Shown piece after piece: positions 50,490 through 60,189 of a stretch of DNA of 64,000 nucleotides (position 1 is the stretch's first letter; every line of letters starts with the position of its first letter). This stretch comes from Agapetus fuscipes (Eukaryota > Arthropoda > Insecta > Trichoptera > Glossosomatidae). The stretch covers positions 1,798,001 to 1,862,000 of the forward strand of contig OX637345.1 in the NCBI GenBank assembly GCA_951799405.1, given 5' to 3'. Made by a program: the position numbers and the translations under genes. Below the pieces are notes generated by a model. The model worked only from the letters and a program-made list of their open reading frames with translations, did no database searches and was not told the DNA's origin.

Positions 50490-50640
50490 CATGTTCATTT
50501 AAGATTTAAGTTTTTATTTTGTTTTGTATTTAGCATGTGTAAGAGCGAATTTACCCGTGTCTACTGATGGATATGCATTAAATCTGAATCTTAAATGCTA
50601 ATGTATTTTTCCACTTATATTATAAATTATAATAGACACT
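50490..50640 (+). repeat. Diverged LINE-R tail fragment
   Basis: ATGTTCATTTAAGATTTAAG, TAGCATGTGTAAGAGCGAAT, ATGCATTAAATCTGAATCTT. Old copy. Confidence 0.5.
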
Positions 50641-50899
50641 GATGAATCAGGTGTTTTTTCGAAGGATATAGAAATATGTATGAAATGAAGCTATGTACAA
50701 AATTGTGGTTTTTTTTTTTATAACAATATTTGAAACCTTGTCAGTTTTTATACGACGTCTTTTTTGCGATAAAAGTTAGCCACAAACATTTATTTTTATT
50801 TTTTATCCGCTTTTCTCGCTGTCTCTAAAACTGTCACGTTTCCCTTATAGAATCTGATTAAATCCCTGTTAAATTAATTATCCAGCAAAGCAGGCCGGT

Positions 50900-51655
50900 C
50901 TCGGGGGTGTCCCAAGCCTCCGCAGACCTACACAGACCTTCACAGACCTTAAAAGGTCTACACAGACTTTTACAAGCCTATGCAGATATCTCGATTGCTC
51001 TAAAGTTTACAAAAATATACATTTTCATGTCTACACATACCTTAATAGGTCTACTTAGACTTTTACATGTCTATGCAGACAACAAGTCTATACAGGTATG
51101 TCCATGACTCTTATTGTTAAGTCTAAAGTTCAAAAACTTAAATTCACAGGTGTACATAGATGTAAAAGCTTAAATAAACGTAGAAAACATACACAAATTT
51201 AGGATGTCCATTTAATCAATTTCGACACAAACTACACAGACCTAAGAAGTGTTCACAAACTTAAAAAGTCTGCACAGACCTAAAAAGTCTACATTCATAT
51301 ATAAAAAGTCTACACGGACGTCACAAGTCTACACAGATGTAAAGAGTCCACACAGAATTAAAACAGTCTACACAGACTTAAAACAGTCTACACAGATATA
51401 AGAAGTTTACGCAGATGTATAAAGTCTACACAGATTTAAAAAAATCTACACAGACCATACAAATCTACACAGACCTTACAAATCTACACATATATAAAAA
51501 GTCTACACAGATCTTACAAATCTACACAGATATATAAAAAGTCTGCACAGACTTCAAAAAGTCTACACAGACTGCAAAAAGTCTACACAGACCTAAAAAG
51601 TCTACACAGAACTACATTCTACAAAGTGCTATACAAGTCTGCGCAGACCTTGAGA
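50900..51655. repeat. Degenerate minisatellite, unit ~18-20 bp
   Basis: About 35-40 units of AAAAAGTCTACACAGACTT-like sequence. Each unit contains an inverted repeat GTCT-ACAC-AGAC, so single strands can fold as serial small hairpins. Units diverge at the left, are most regular at 51340-51610, and contact unique GC-rich DNA at 51655. Not a CRISPR array (no fixed repeat/spacer; eukaryotic context). Confidence 0.9.
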
Positions 51656-51800
51656 GGCCCGTTAGGGGTGGCAAAAGCCCTTAGCTGACGCTAATCGCCC
51701 TCTATCGTTCCCAAACAGAGACGCCTCCCTCCCTCCATTAATTAGAGTTTACCGGCAAGGTGGGACTTATTGGAAATATGCAGATCAAACTGGTATTTTA
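51655..51800. other. Unique GC-richer patch next to minisatellite
   Basis: CTGACGCTAATCGCCCTCTA, CATTAATTAGAGTTTACCGG. Contains a homeodomain-type TTAATTAG. No repeat match. Possibly conserved non-coding host DNA. Confidence 0.3.
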
Positions 51801-51904
51801 GCAGCCAAAAAAGCTACCGTAAAATTCAATTTTTTTTTTTGGGAAATAATAAAAAAAACTTAAAATATATATTTTTTTCTTTAATTACGTTTCTATTTAT
51901 ATTC

Positions 51905-52195
51905 AAATAAGGTGTAATTTGTTATTTGTATTCCTTGACTTATAGGTTTGTATCAGGCTGACCAACCATGCTGTAAAAAATGGTTCACTTTGCCAATGTC
52001 GCCCTTGTTTCAGGGAAGGTCGGCAAAAGTTGCAGGGTTTGTGTTCATTTGTGGTTTGCATTTTAATATTTTTTTATTACATATGCAGCATTTATAAGCG
52101 AACTTACATGCGTCTGCTTGTGGGCATGCATTTAATATGAATTTTAAATGTAGAAAAATAATGTATCATTGCAACTTCAATTATAGATATACACG
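51905..52195 (+). repeat. LINE-R 3' end, short
   Basis: ~25 bp of 3' UTR (GGTGTAATTTGTTATTTGTA) then the tail block to GCAACTTCAATTATAGATA. Confidence 0.7.
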
Positions 52196-52330
52196 AGGCA
52201 ATATTGTGTCATTACCCGGCCGGGTTGCTAGGGAAAAATCATGCAAATCTTTTGTTATTGATTGCTAGGGACGGCAGTCCCATTCAAATTCAAAAATATT
52301 CCGACCTCATTGAAAACATTTAATTTTTTC
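52165..52330. promoter_or_regulatory. Motif cluster (palindrome, octamer, HMG-type site)
   Basis: ACCCGGCCGGGT palindrome at 52214-52225, GTTGCTAGGGA at 52224-52234 and TTGCTAGGGA again at 52262, octamer ATGCAAAT at 52241-52248, immediately followed by CTTTTGTTATTG. Unique within the window. Regulatory role is conjecture. Confidence 0.25.
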
Positions 52331-52359
52331 GAAAATTCACTAAGATTACAATTTTGCTT

Positions 52360-52580
52360 GACTGATATGTTGGTATGAGGCTGACCTCCCATGCTGTATA
52401 AACCTCTTTCACTTTTGTCAATGCCATCACGGTTTCAGAGATAGGCGGCAGTAGTTGCAAGGTTAGTGTTCTTGTGAGGTTTGCTTTATTTTATGTAGGT
52501 ACACTTCCAGCATGTGTAAGCACGAACTTACATGTGGCTTATGGGCGTGCTTTAAATACGTCTTTAAAACTTAGATTATC
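52360..52580 (+). repeat. Diverged LINE-R tail copy
   Basis: CTTGACTGATATGTTGGTAT, ACTTCCAGCATGTGTAAGCA, ending AAACTTAGATTAT. Older subfamily. Confidence 0.6.
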
Positions 52581-52589
52581 GTTTATTAA

Positions 52590-52795
52590 CTTTGCGTTGC
52601 AGAAGGTTAGGGTTCAATCCCTAATTCAAATTACCGGCAAAGTTTTCTCAGTTTTCACAATAAATGAGAACATGCCCCCTCGGGAGCAGGGAAACTCCCG
52701 CTTCAAGTAAAGGTGTTGGCATAGAGCCGATACCCTTACCTGTAAAATAAAAAGGTTTTACTCACCACACGCGATGCTCTCGGGGACATATCTTA
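52590..52795 (+). repeat. SINE-A fragment
   Basis: From GGTTAGGGTTCAATCCCTAA (B-box region) directly to ACCGGCAAAGTTTTCTCAGT, CCCCCTCGGGAGCAGGGAAA, TACCCTTACCTGTAAAATAA. The A box and the TTTCCCG segment are missing. Confidence 0.6.
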
Positions 52796-52805
52796 TATTA
52801 TCTAT

Positions 52806-53060
52806 TATTCCTTGACTTATAGGTTGGTATGAGGCTGACCACCCATACTGTAAAAAATGGTTCACTTTGCCAATGTCACCCCTGTTTCAGGGAATGTCGG
52901 CAAGAGTTGCAGGGCTTATGTTCATTTGAGGTTTGGATTTTATTTGTAAGTACACAATCAGCATTTGTAAGCGCGAACTACACGTGTTTGTTTGTGGGCA
53001 TACATCTGAGAGCATTGAATGAATATATCCTTGCAACTTAGATTATAGATTATAGATTAT
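52806..53060 (+). repeat. Solo LINE-R tail copy
   Basis: Starts TTCCTTGACTTATAGGTTGG exactly at the common point after TATTATCTATTA. Full block; ends in four GATTATA units. Confidence 0.85.
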
Positions 53061-53064
53061 AGAT

Positions 53065-53445
53065 TATAGATCTAAGTGGCAAAGATATGTTACATTGGGG
53101 ATTCACATTGTATGCATTCTCACAAGCAGACACGTATAAGTTCGCGCTTGCACATGCCGCATGTGAACCTACAGCATAAAAACCTAAATCTCAAATGGGC
53201 ATACACCCTGCAACTCTTGTCGTCCTTCCCTAAAACAGGGGGGACATTGGCAAAGTGAGCCATTTTCTAAAGTATGGGTGGTCAGCCGCATACCAACCTA
53301 TAGATCTGGGAAGTAAACAAATGTTTAAACACTAAAAACAAATACTAAATTGTGATTTAAAAATTTGAAAAAATATATATACAAACCCTAGCCCTAGCCT
53401 CCAACATTACAGATCAACCAATATTTATTTCTGTCCCTACATAGC
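53065..53445 (-). repeat. LINE-R subfamily 3' end (reverse)
   Basis: Tail block 53065-53310 in reverse, then UTR-like sequence and the last codons (antisense of GATCTGTAATGTT, TGTAGGGACAG) at 53395-53445. Confidence 0.65.
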
Positions 53446-53499
53446 GGCAAGGAGTTCCACTGTATGTATAGCTAAGTTGCGTTTCATTTATCCAAAGTA

Positions 53500-53722
53500 C
53501 AGCAAAGTAAAAATGGTTCACTTTGCCAATGTCACCGCGGTTTCAGGTAAGGACGGCAAGAGTTGCAGGGTGTATGTCCATTTGAGATTTGGTTTTTATG
53601 TTGTAGGTTCACATGAGGCATGTGCAGCGCGAGCTTGTACGTGTCTGGTTGTGAGAATGCATGTAATGTGAATCTCCAATGAAAATATCTTTGCAACTTA
53701 GATTAGATTAGATAAGACAGCA
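53500..53722 (+). repeat. LINE-R tail fragment
   Basis: AAAAATGGTTCACTTTGCCA to TTAGATTAGATTAGATAAG. Lacks the first ~50 bp. Confidence 0.7.
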
Positions 53723-53947
53723 GCTTTCCCGTTTGAATAAAAAATAACCATTAAAAGGCTTGAATATCGTTTTGCTGTCGATTGGCAGGTTAGAATTCGA
53801 TTCCTAAATGGGTTTTTCTGACCCCTAATGGTCTATTAGAGACTGGACCCCGAATGGTATTTAATTCCCTAATTGATTTCGTTGGAATAATTCCAGAATT
53901 GGAAACTAATATCCATTTAGGACCTTAAAACGTCTGTTGAAGACTAA

Positions 53948-54075
53948 CAGTGCTGTTCTTAGACATTTTAGTCATCCTACTAAACTAATGATGCGTTTGT
54001 ATGAAGACCTGTCAATCCAAGATGGCCGCAAGTGAACAGCTGATTAGTCTTCATACAAATATTTCCAAAATTCGG
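53948..54075. repeat. MITE M1, left half
   Basis: GTGCTGTTCTTAGACATTTT, CCAAGATGGCCGCAAGTGAA, GCTGATTAGTCTTCATACAA. The right TIR is lost. Confidence 0.65.
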
Positions 54076-54267
54076 TTATGAATGCATACCCAGCAAAGCC
54101 AACACGTATAAGTTGACGCTATGGTCAAACGAATGAGGCGTTGTCACACCATTTAGCGATATTAAAATAAACGCTTTTTTAGTGTATGGGTGGTCAAATT
54201 CATACCAACTAATGCGAGTGAGTCATGGCAAATATCTACACTTTTAAACTCTGACTTTTTAATTTAT

Positions 54268-54590
54268 ATCGGTGCTATTCAGACATTTTAGTCGTCCGAT
54301 GAGCCCACGCTTTGACAAACTAATGATGCATTTGAATGAAGACCTGTCAATCCAAGATGGCCACAATTAAACAGCTGATTAGTCTTCATACAAATATTTC
54401 CAAAATTCGGTAGGTAAGAGTGACCGTGGTGATGAAACTTTCAGCCCAGGCATCAGAATTTTATGCTAATTTGAAAGTTTATATTAACTTAAGATTCCTT
54501 TGCTAGAAGTTTCATCACTACGGTTATTCTTACCTACCGAATTTTTGTAATATTTGTATGAAGACTAATGACTCCCACGGCCATTACTCC
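54268..54590. repeat. MITE M1 copy with inverted partial duplicate
   Basis: CGGTGCTATTCAGACATTTT to CAGCCCAGGCATCAG (54455). After ~50 bp an inverted piece follows (AGAAGTTTCATCACTACGGT, ATTTGTATGAAGACTAATG). Confidence 0.6.
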
Positions 54591-54612
54591 GACAATTTTC
54601 CATCTTCACTAT

Positions 54613-54890
54613 GCATCTAATCTAATCTAATCTAATCTAATCTAAGCTGCAAAGATATATATCATTTAAGATTTATATTAAATGCATTCCCACAAGCAGA
54701 CATGTATAATTTCGCGCTAACACATGCCGCATGTGGACCTACAATATAAAAATCCAATCTCAAATGAACATAAGCCTTGCAACTCTTGCCGTCCTTCCCT
54801 GAAACAGGGGTGACATTGGCAAAGTGAACCAATTTTTTTACAGTATGTGTGGTCAGCCGCATAACAACCTATAAGTCAAGGAACATACAT
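54613..54890 (-). repeat. LINE-R tail copy (reverse)
   Basis: Minus strand TTCCTTGACTTATAGGTTGT to five TTAGA units at 54615-54645. Almost the same variant as 45120-45375 (AAAAAAATTGGTTCAC). Confidence 0.8.
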
Positions 54891-54892
54891 TT

Positions 54893-55810
54893 ATTTTATT
54901 TATTTATTTATTTATTTATAAATTCACGACACTTAGTGCCTTTTACAAACCATACTAAAAATAGTGTTATAAATACAAGAGGAAGTAAAAAGTATAAAAT
55001 GAAACAACAAATATATCAGAACTACAATTGAAAACTATCCGGGATAAAAAGTAACATAAAACAAAATAATGATTACATAAGTAGGTATTAATACTTTAAA
55101 AAAAAATAGAGAGATGAGATAAAAAAACAAGAGAAAAGACAGTTTATGAATGTATAAATAGTAAGCAGAAATTAGAAGTAAGTAGCTGAATATAAAACCA
55201 CAATTAAAAATAGACTGAAAAAAATTATAAATACCTATATATGAAAGTAAAATGAAACAAATAAACACAATAACAAAAACTATATAAAAATAAGAATAAA
55301 AATCAAAGTTACTATTTAGAGAAAAAATATAAATCAAAAATCAAAAGAAATATACAAGCAACAGAAATAAAAACATTATTCATCCAAAAAGTACCTCAAC
55401 AGACCAGCTCTATACCTATCAAAGTTATTGTTGGGTGGGTCAAAGTCTAGTGTACAGGTATTACCACTACGTTGAAGGCGATTTATGCAACTGTTATATT
55501 GTGCATTTGTATTGGAAGCTACAGGGCGATAAGGAATAATGTGTCGTGATCCTTGACGAGGGATTAAAAAATTTAACTCGCCCAGCAACGACGGACAGTC
55601 TATAAGTCCATTTTTTATTTTATAAAGGGTCAACAAGTCAATGATTTTGCGTCTTTCCAGTAAATTATTTAATTTAAGAAAAGAGTTCAAAAGGATGGGA
55701 TCAAAATTAGAAATAGGAATTTTAAGCTTGTAATTTATAATTTTCAAGAATTTAATGTGGCAAATTACATTTTTAAAATCAATAAATAACAATATATACA
55801 TGGACATAAA
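54893..55810 (-). mobile_element. LINE-3 3' portion with AAAT tail
   Basis: Minus strand: C-terminal coding region, ~340-bp 3' UTR containing TTTTATCCCGGATAGTTTTC and AAAAGGCACTAAGTGTCG, then (AAAT)n at 54893-54920. LINEs with microsatellite tails and this type of C-terminus are usual for CR1/Jockey-group elements. Confidence 0.6.
55376..55807 (-). pseudogene. LINE-3 ORF C-terminal ~130 codons
   Basis: Minus frame: RRKIIDLLTLYKIKNGLIDC, PSLLGELNFLIPRQGSR, PFRP-like IIPYRPVAS, NRLQRSGN and a final FDRYRAGLLRYFLDE. The pattern R....L..LYKI.NG.IDCP.LL..I.F..P....R matches the C-terminus of CR1/Jockey-type LINE ORFs. No RT residues remain, so not functional. The first residues (MSMYILL) come from an adjoining LINE-R UTR. 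Confidence 0.6.
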
Positions 55811-55915
55811 AAACTAAATCATAAAACCAATTTTACTTTAACAAACCCTAGCCGCCAACATCACAGATCAACCGCCATTTCTTTCTTTCCTTACATACTT
55901 CTTTGCATTATTATT
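55745..55915 (-). repeat. LINE-R subfamily UTR and last codons (reverse)
   Basis: Minus strand AAGTATGTAAGGAAAGAAAG, AAATGGCGGTTGATCTGTGA, TGTTGGCGGCTAGGG, then the UTR to TTTAAAAATGTAATTTGCC. The tail block is missing because LINE-3 abuts it. Confidence 0.7.
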
Positions 55916-56149
55916 TATATATTATTTATATGCATTATTATTTTTTCTTTCAATTCTGATGTTTCACATGAGTTAGACCTTTTCTTTTATAATATACTTC
56001 TAGCGTATGTATGTACATATAATAATGTACATATGTGTGTGCATTTACCTACTCGGGAGAAGACTTTACGAGCAAATTCACTTTACAGAGCATGTAAGGT
56101 CAGGTTACAAGTGAAATGACCAACGGCGGTAACTTGGGGGTGGTGGAAT

Positions 56150-56225
56150 CGTGTTAAAAACTGCATGAAAAAGTCATATTTGACAAGATTGGCGTATACG
56201 GTAAACAAGAACTGGGGGAGCGATT
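56150..56225. repeat. MITE M2 end fragment
   Basis: AAGTCATATTTGACAAGATT, GGCGTATACGGTAAACAAGA, ACTGGGGGAGCG. Only one end is present. Confidence 0.6.
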
Positions 56226-56229
56226 TGTA

Positions 56230-56710
56230 ATTAAAATGCCAGAATTTTTGTTTAAAGAATTTATTTTTCACAATTTAAAATTTATTTCACAACTTGACAG
56301 TCACTTGTTATATGTGTTACTCAGCGAAGTGCTTTCTTGCGACTTCTGCTGTGCTACCATTTTGACCTCTTATGTAGTAACCCGGAGAGGTATTCCTTGC
56401 AATTTTTGGATTATTCCACCACCAAAACATTTACGCACACACAATCACTAGAATGTCATTTCAAGGCACGAATACTCCTAGATTTTTCTGTATTACGTGT
56501 TTGAAGGATTTCATGGTTACGCCTATGTGTTTGAGGTGCGTGCCGCGGTCGCAAGTACCTGGGTAAGATTTAGTGACGCCCTAGTCTCCCCCCTCCCGCA
56601 TGAGGGGGTGGCGGGCAGGGGAGAGCGGGGAGAGTGTGTGCCAAGACTGGAAATTACCAAATTTAAAATCTCACTTCAGCTATCGCAAACCAAGAAACAT
56701 TCACTAAGTC
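56230..56710. other. Unannotated; GC-rich at 56535-56640
   Basis: No repeat match. The C/G-rich segment (CTCCCCCCTCCCGCATGAGG and GGCGGGCAGGGGAGAGCGGG) has short frames only. Confidence 0.3.
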
Positions 56711-56714
56711 TAAT

Positions 56715-56820
56715 CTAATTTTATCCAAGTTGCAAAGACATCCAAAATTAGTTTTCATATTAAATGCATGTCCACAATTAGACACGTGTGAGTTTTTGCT
56801 TACAAATGCTGTATGTGTAC
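56715..56820 (-). repeat. LINE-R tail fragment (reverse)
   Basis: Minus strand GTACACATACAGCATTTGTA to GCAACTTGGATAAAATTAGA. Confidence 0.6.
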
Positions 56821-56834
56821 TAAAAAAAAAAAAT

Positions 56835-57330
56835 GCAACTAAGCTACACATATAGTGTAACTTCTTGCCTGCGTTATCCCCGAAGGGGTCGCATGTGGCG
56901 CTTCGGGACCTTTTTATTTTTACAGGTAAGAGGGCCGGCCTCACACCAACCACTTTCAGTTGAAGTGGGGGTTTCCCAGCTCCCGGTGGGGCTGGTTCTC
57001 ATTTCTTGTGAAGGCTGAGTAAACCTTTGAGATCGAACCCTTGCTCTCGGCATGGAATGCAAGCATTCTACCAATTGAGCTATCGACCTTTTTACGAGCT
57101 TGAACGTCGTCGCTACAAAGCGCCAATTCTCAAGCAAGACCCAGTTGCTGTAAGGCTGGATGGACCTTTGGTGACCGGTCATTGGTAAAGGTTTTTTATG
57201 AATTTTTCAACCTGGCGAAGAGCAAATTTGAAAATATAAATAGTGTATTTTTTGTGCTCCGCCGGGAATCGAACCCACAACCTACCCATTCAGAGTCCGC
57301 AGTGTTACCACTGAGCTACGGACCGGTCAC
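56835..57330 (-). mobile_element. Dimeric SINE (SINE-B + SINE-A)
   Basis: Minus strand: GACCGGTCCGTAGCTCAGTG, GGGTTCGATTCCCGGCGGAG, body, TTTGTAGCGACGACGTTCAA, linker CTCGTAAAAA, GGTCGATAGCTCAATTGGTA, SINE-A body with the same internal deletion as 50005-50486, and CGCAGGCAAGAAGTTACACT. The cleanest copy of the dimer. Confidence 0.88.
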
Positions 57331-57344
57331 TAACTAACAATTCA

Positions 57345-57475
57345 AAAATCAAACCTCAAATGAACATAAGCCCAGCAAATTTTCTTCCCTGAAACAGGAG
57401 TGACAGTGGCGAAGTGAACCATTATTTACAGCATGGGTGGTCAGCCTTATACTATCTTATAAGTCAAGGGATTAT
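57345..57475 (-). repeat. LINE-R tail, upper part (reverse)
   Basis: Minus strand CCTTGACTTATAAGATAGTA to TGTTCATTTGAGGTTTGATT, without the tandem end. Confidence 0.65.
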
Positions 57476-57479
57476 ACTT

Positions 57480-57960
57480 AGTGCCTTGTTTAAATCAGAC
57501 GTTCATTTCAGTTCCATCAAGGTACCTGTGAGTAGGCTGCTCAAATTATAACTAGGCCCAGTATTTTCAAATTCAGTATTTTTTTATTTAACCATAACTT
57601 TCTAATTACTCGAGATACTCATACGAATTCAAATAGATTCGAAGTGACAACCACCTTCCCAAATCTTTAAAATTATTACAATTGCATTCAAAAGCTTAAA
57701 AAAACAAGCAATTTGTCGTAAAAAAAAAAATCTTTGCGCCACAAAGATGGAAAACATACACTTATGTAGTATTTTAGTTAATTTTACTAAACATAAAAAT
57801 ACCAGGCATTAGAATTCACGAGTCTATAAGTACAATAAAAGGACTCATCAATAATCCATAGAGATTTTTGAACGAATCTCGTGTTTATGCAGTTGTTTCT
57901 AATACAAGCGATCGCAGGCGTTGAGTTCTCTGGGCTTCTGAAAGACTGCTTTGATTGATC
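57480..57960. other. Unannotated AT-rich spacer
   Basis: No repeat or coding pattern recognised. Confidence 0.4.
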
Positions 57961-58405
57961 GTGAAAGACCCGACCGGTCCGTAGTCCAGTGGTAACATTT
58001 CGGACTCGTAAATGGAAGTTTTTTGGTTCGAATCCCGGTGGAGTACAAAAAATATACTATTCATATTTTCTGCTCTTCGTTAGGTTAAAAAAAACATAAA
58101 CCTTCAACAAAGACCAGTCATCAAAAGGTCCATCCAGCCTTACAGCAACTAAGTCTTGCTTGAGAATTGGCATCTTGTAGCGATGACCAATAAAAGTTCG
58201 GTCGATAGCTCAGTTAGTAGAATGCTTGCATTCCATGCCGAGATCAAGGGTTCGATCTCCACCGAAGGGGTAAGAAATGATTTCCCGTTTCGGTTTCAAT
58301 TTCAAACCCAAAATAAATACAGGCAAGATGTACGCAGCTTTCACAAAAAATTAGAACCAGCCCCCCCCTCAAAAGCTGGGAAACCCCAACTTCAATTGAA
58401 AGTAT

Positions 58406-58748
58406 TTTGGATGGTTGGTGCATTAACACTGTGAAAATTCATCTTTATTTAGTTAGTAATCTTGTTTTATTTTCACTTTTTTTATTATTTATATAAAGGA
58501 CACAAACGTTTTCGACTACTTCATCACCTGATGATGACTACGAAGTAGTCGAAAACGTTTGTGTCCTTTTTATAAATAATAAAAAAGTGAAAATAAAACA
58601 AGATCAATTGAAAGTATAAATATTTAAAAATGTAAATGGTACAACATTGTTATAATTCACTTTATTCTTTTATTTTTGCTCGAATATTTTCGCCTAATGA
58701 GGCATCTTCAAGAGCAGAATGGTTAAATGAAATGGTTAAATGAAATGG
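58406..58748. mobile_element. Two tandem PLE fragments sharing one target sequence
   Basis: TCAATTGAAAGTAT stands at 58392-58405 and 58604-58617. TCAATTGAAAGT is at 58749-58760. Insert 1 (58406-58603) contains a palindrome from CTTGTTTTATTTTCACTTTT to its inverse. Insert 2 (58618-58748) is TATTTAAAAATGTAAATGG to GCTCGAATATTTTCGCCTAA and GAGGCATCTTCAAGAGCAG. Two PLE variants therefore sit side by side at one SINE site. Confidence 0.7.
58528..58557 (+). ncRNA. Hammerhead-like core
   Basis: CTGATGA-T-GACTAC-GAA-GTAGTC-GAAAACG with a perfect 6-bp stem II. The opposite arm of the palindrome holds the GAAA side on the minus strand. Confidence 0.45.
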
Positions 58749-58879
58749 TCAATTGAAAGTGGTTGGTGTGAGGCCGGCCCGCTTACCCGTAAAACCTAAT
58801 CTCCTCATGCGATTCCCCTGGGGATAACGCACGCAAGAAGTTACACTATAAGTGTAGCTTAGTTGCGTTTTGCGAATCA

Positions 58880-59320
58880 TGATTGGTAAAATTGTACGTA
58901 CCTAACTGATGTACATGAGCTATCTGTGACCGAGTTGTCATGACACGGTGTACACTGTACCCTGTAATAGGAAAACTTGGAAAAAAAAGGCAATAAAGTT
59001 TATGTGTGGTCTTCAAGACCTCTGGTTGTCCACCACTCCCACCGGGGCATCCCTCACTAATGTATGGGGAGTTCCTTGAGGAATATACGGCCGACTACAT
59101 TATTCTATTCGGTTAGGGCGCCCACTTGCGCTTTTTATGAAAGCTTTATGCAATAAAGGCAGACCAGAGCTTTTTCAGCGAGTGCCTACCACTGTGTACG
59201 CCAGGCTGCGCAACGCTTAAAGCCTCAAATTTCAGCTTTTTGCTTTAAGCCAAAAAGGCATAAAATAACATAGAGATCGCATATTAAGTCTTCCAATGCA
59301 TGGAGATAATAATTGAACTT
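58880..59320. other. Unannotated spacer
   Basis: Moderately GC-rich at 59010-59230. Contains an inverted pair CTTTAAGC/GCTTAAAG at 59212-59255. No coding family recognised. Confidence 0.3.
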
Positions 59321-59327
59321 ATATATA

Positions 59328-59574
59328 AGATTCCTTGACTTATAGGTTGGTATGAGGCTGACCACCCATACTGTAAAAAATGATTCACTTTGCCAATGTC
59401 ACCTCTGTGTCGGAGAAGGTCGGCAAGAATTGCAGGGTATATGTTTATTGGAGATTTGGGTTTTTATATTGTAAATCCAAATGAACTTATACGTCTCTGC
59501 TTGTGAAAATGTATAAAATGTGAATCCCTAATGTTACATATCTTTGCAAATTAGATTAGATTAGAGTTGATTTA
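59328..59574 (+). repeat. Solo LINE-R tail copy
   Basis: Starts GATTCCTTGACTTATAGG, complete but with a ~20-bp deletion near AATCCAAATGAACTT, ends TTAGATTAGATTAG. Directly followed by the PLE-type GAGTTGATTTATTTTCTCGA. Confidence 0.8.
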
Positions 59575-59640
59575 TTTTCTCGAGCGCTTTCGATGTTGCA
59601 TATCACACCGATGTTGTTGTCTTCATACTCTTTGTGATAA
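59575..59640 (-). repeat. Penelope-like fragment
   Basis: GAGTTGATTTATTTTCTCGA, GCGCTTTCGATG, matching 15440-15470 and 63770-63800. The GAAA-side only. Confidence 0.45.
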
Positions 59641-59649
59641 CATTAAGGA

Positions 59650-59765
59650 GTTGCAGGATTTATGTTCATTTGAGTTTTGGATTTTATTTGTAAGTACACA
59701 TTCAGCATTTGAGAGCCTTAAATGTTAATATATCTCTGCGACTTAAATTCTAGATTATAGATATC
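59650..59765 (+). repeat. LINE-R tail fragment
   Basis: GGAGTTGCAGGATTTATGTT to GCGACTTAAATTCTAGATTA, internally deleted. Confidence 0.55.
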
Positions 59766-59829
59766 TATTCTACAAATATAATTTATTTGGAATGTACAAA
59801 ATGGCGGTTGATCTGTAATGTTGGTGACT

Positions 59830-60000
59830 GAGGCTAATGCTCCCCAGAAGGCTGGTACTTATTTCTTGTGATGGCTGAGAGTAAGCCTTGCAGATATCTT
59901 ATTTTGGGTTTTGAAATCCCCGCCACGGTGGAATTCGAGCCCGAACCCTCGACATGGAATGCAAGCACACTACCAACTGAGCTCTGGCCTCCATATTGCA
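59830..60000 (-). repeat. SINE-A copy (reverse), partial
   Basis: Minus strand CCAGAGCTCAGTTGGTAGTG, GGGTTCGGGCTCGAATTCCA, AAGATATCTGCAAGGCTTAC, CAGCCATCACAAGAAATAAG. The 3' third is missing. Confidence 0.65.
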
Positions 60001-60004
60001 AACG

Positions 60005-60180
60005 CACTTTAACTGAAACTGTAACTCTGTCGCCATTCCGCCAGGGGTGGCCAGAGCCTCTGCAGAGCTGCCTCCATTTTTTCCTATCCTTACATACCTC
60101 TTTCAGTTCATTCAAATCCATCACCTTTTTCATGCATTTTCTTCTTTTACGCTCACTTTCTTCATCTCATTCTTTCAGAG
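60005..60180 (-). pseudogene. LINE-R relative, last ~45 codons
   Basis: Minus frame KKVMDLNELKEVCKDRKKWR then QLCRGSGHPWRNGDRVTVSV. Same subfamily as 46540-46830 (CRGSGHP). Confidence 0.7.
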
Positions 60181-60189
60181 TCTCCTCAA

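Larger units (their letters stand above)
57973..58870 (+). mobile_element. Dimeric SINE (forward) split by two PLE insertions
   Basis: SINE-B 57973-58188 (GACCGGTCCGTAGTCCAGTG, GGTTCGAATCCCGGTGGAG, TTGCTTGAGAATTGGCATCT), linker AATAAAAGTT, SINE-A head CGGTCGATAGCTCAGTTAGT at 58200. Body to 58405, then resuming at 58749 (AATTGAAAGTGGTTGGTGTG) to AAGTTACACTATAAGTGTAG at 58858. Direct B-to-A order as in the reverse copies. Confidence 0.8.

Noticed and set aside
50900..51655. CRISPR-like array
   Set aside because: Units are contiguous and degenerate with no constant repeat/unique spacer pattern, and the context is eukaryotic.
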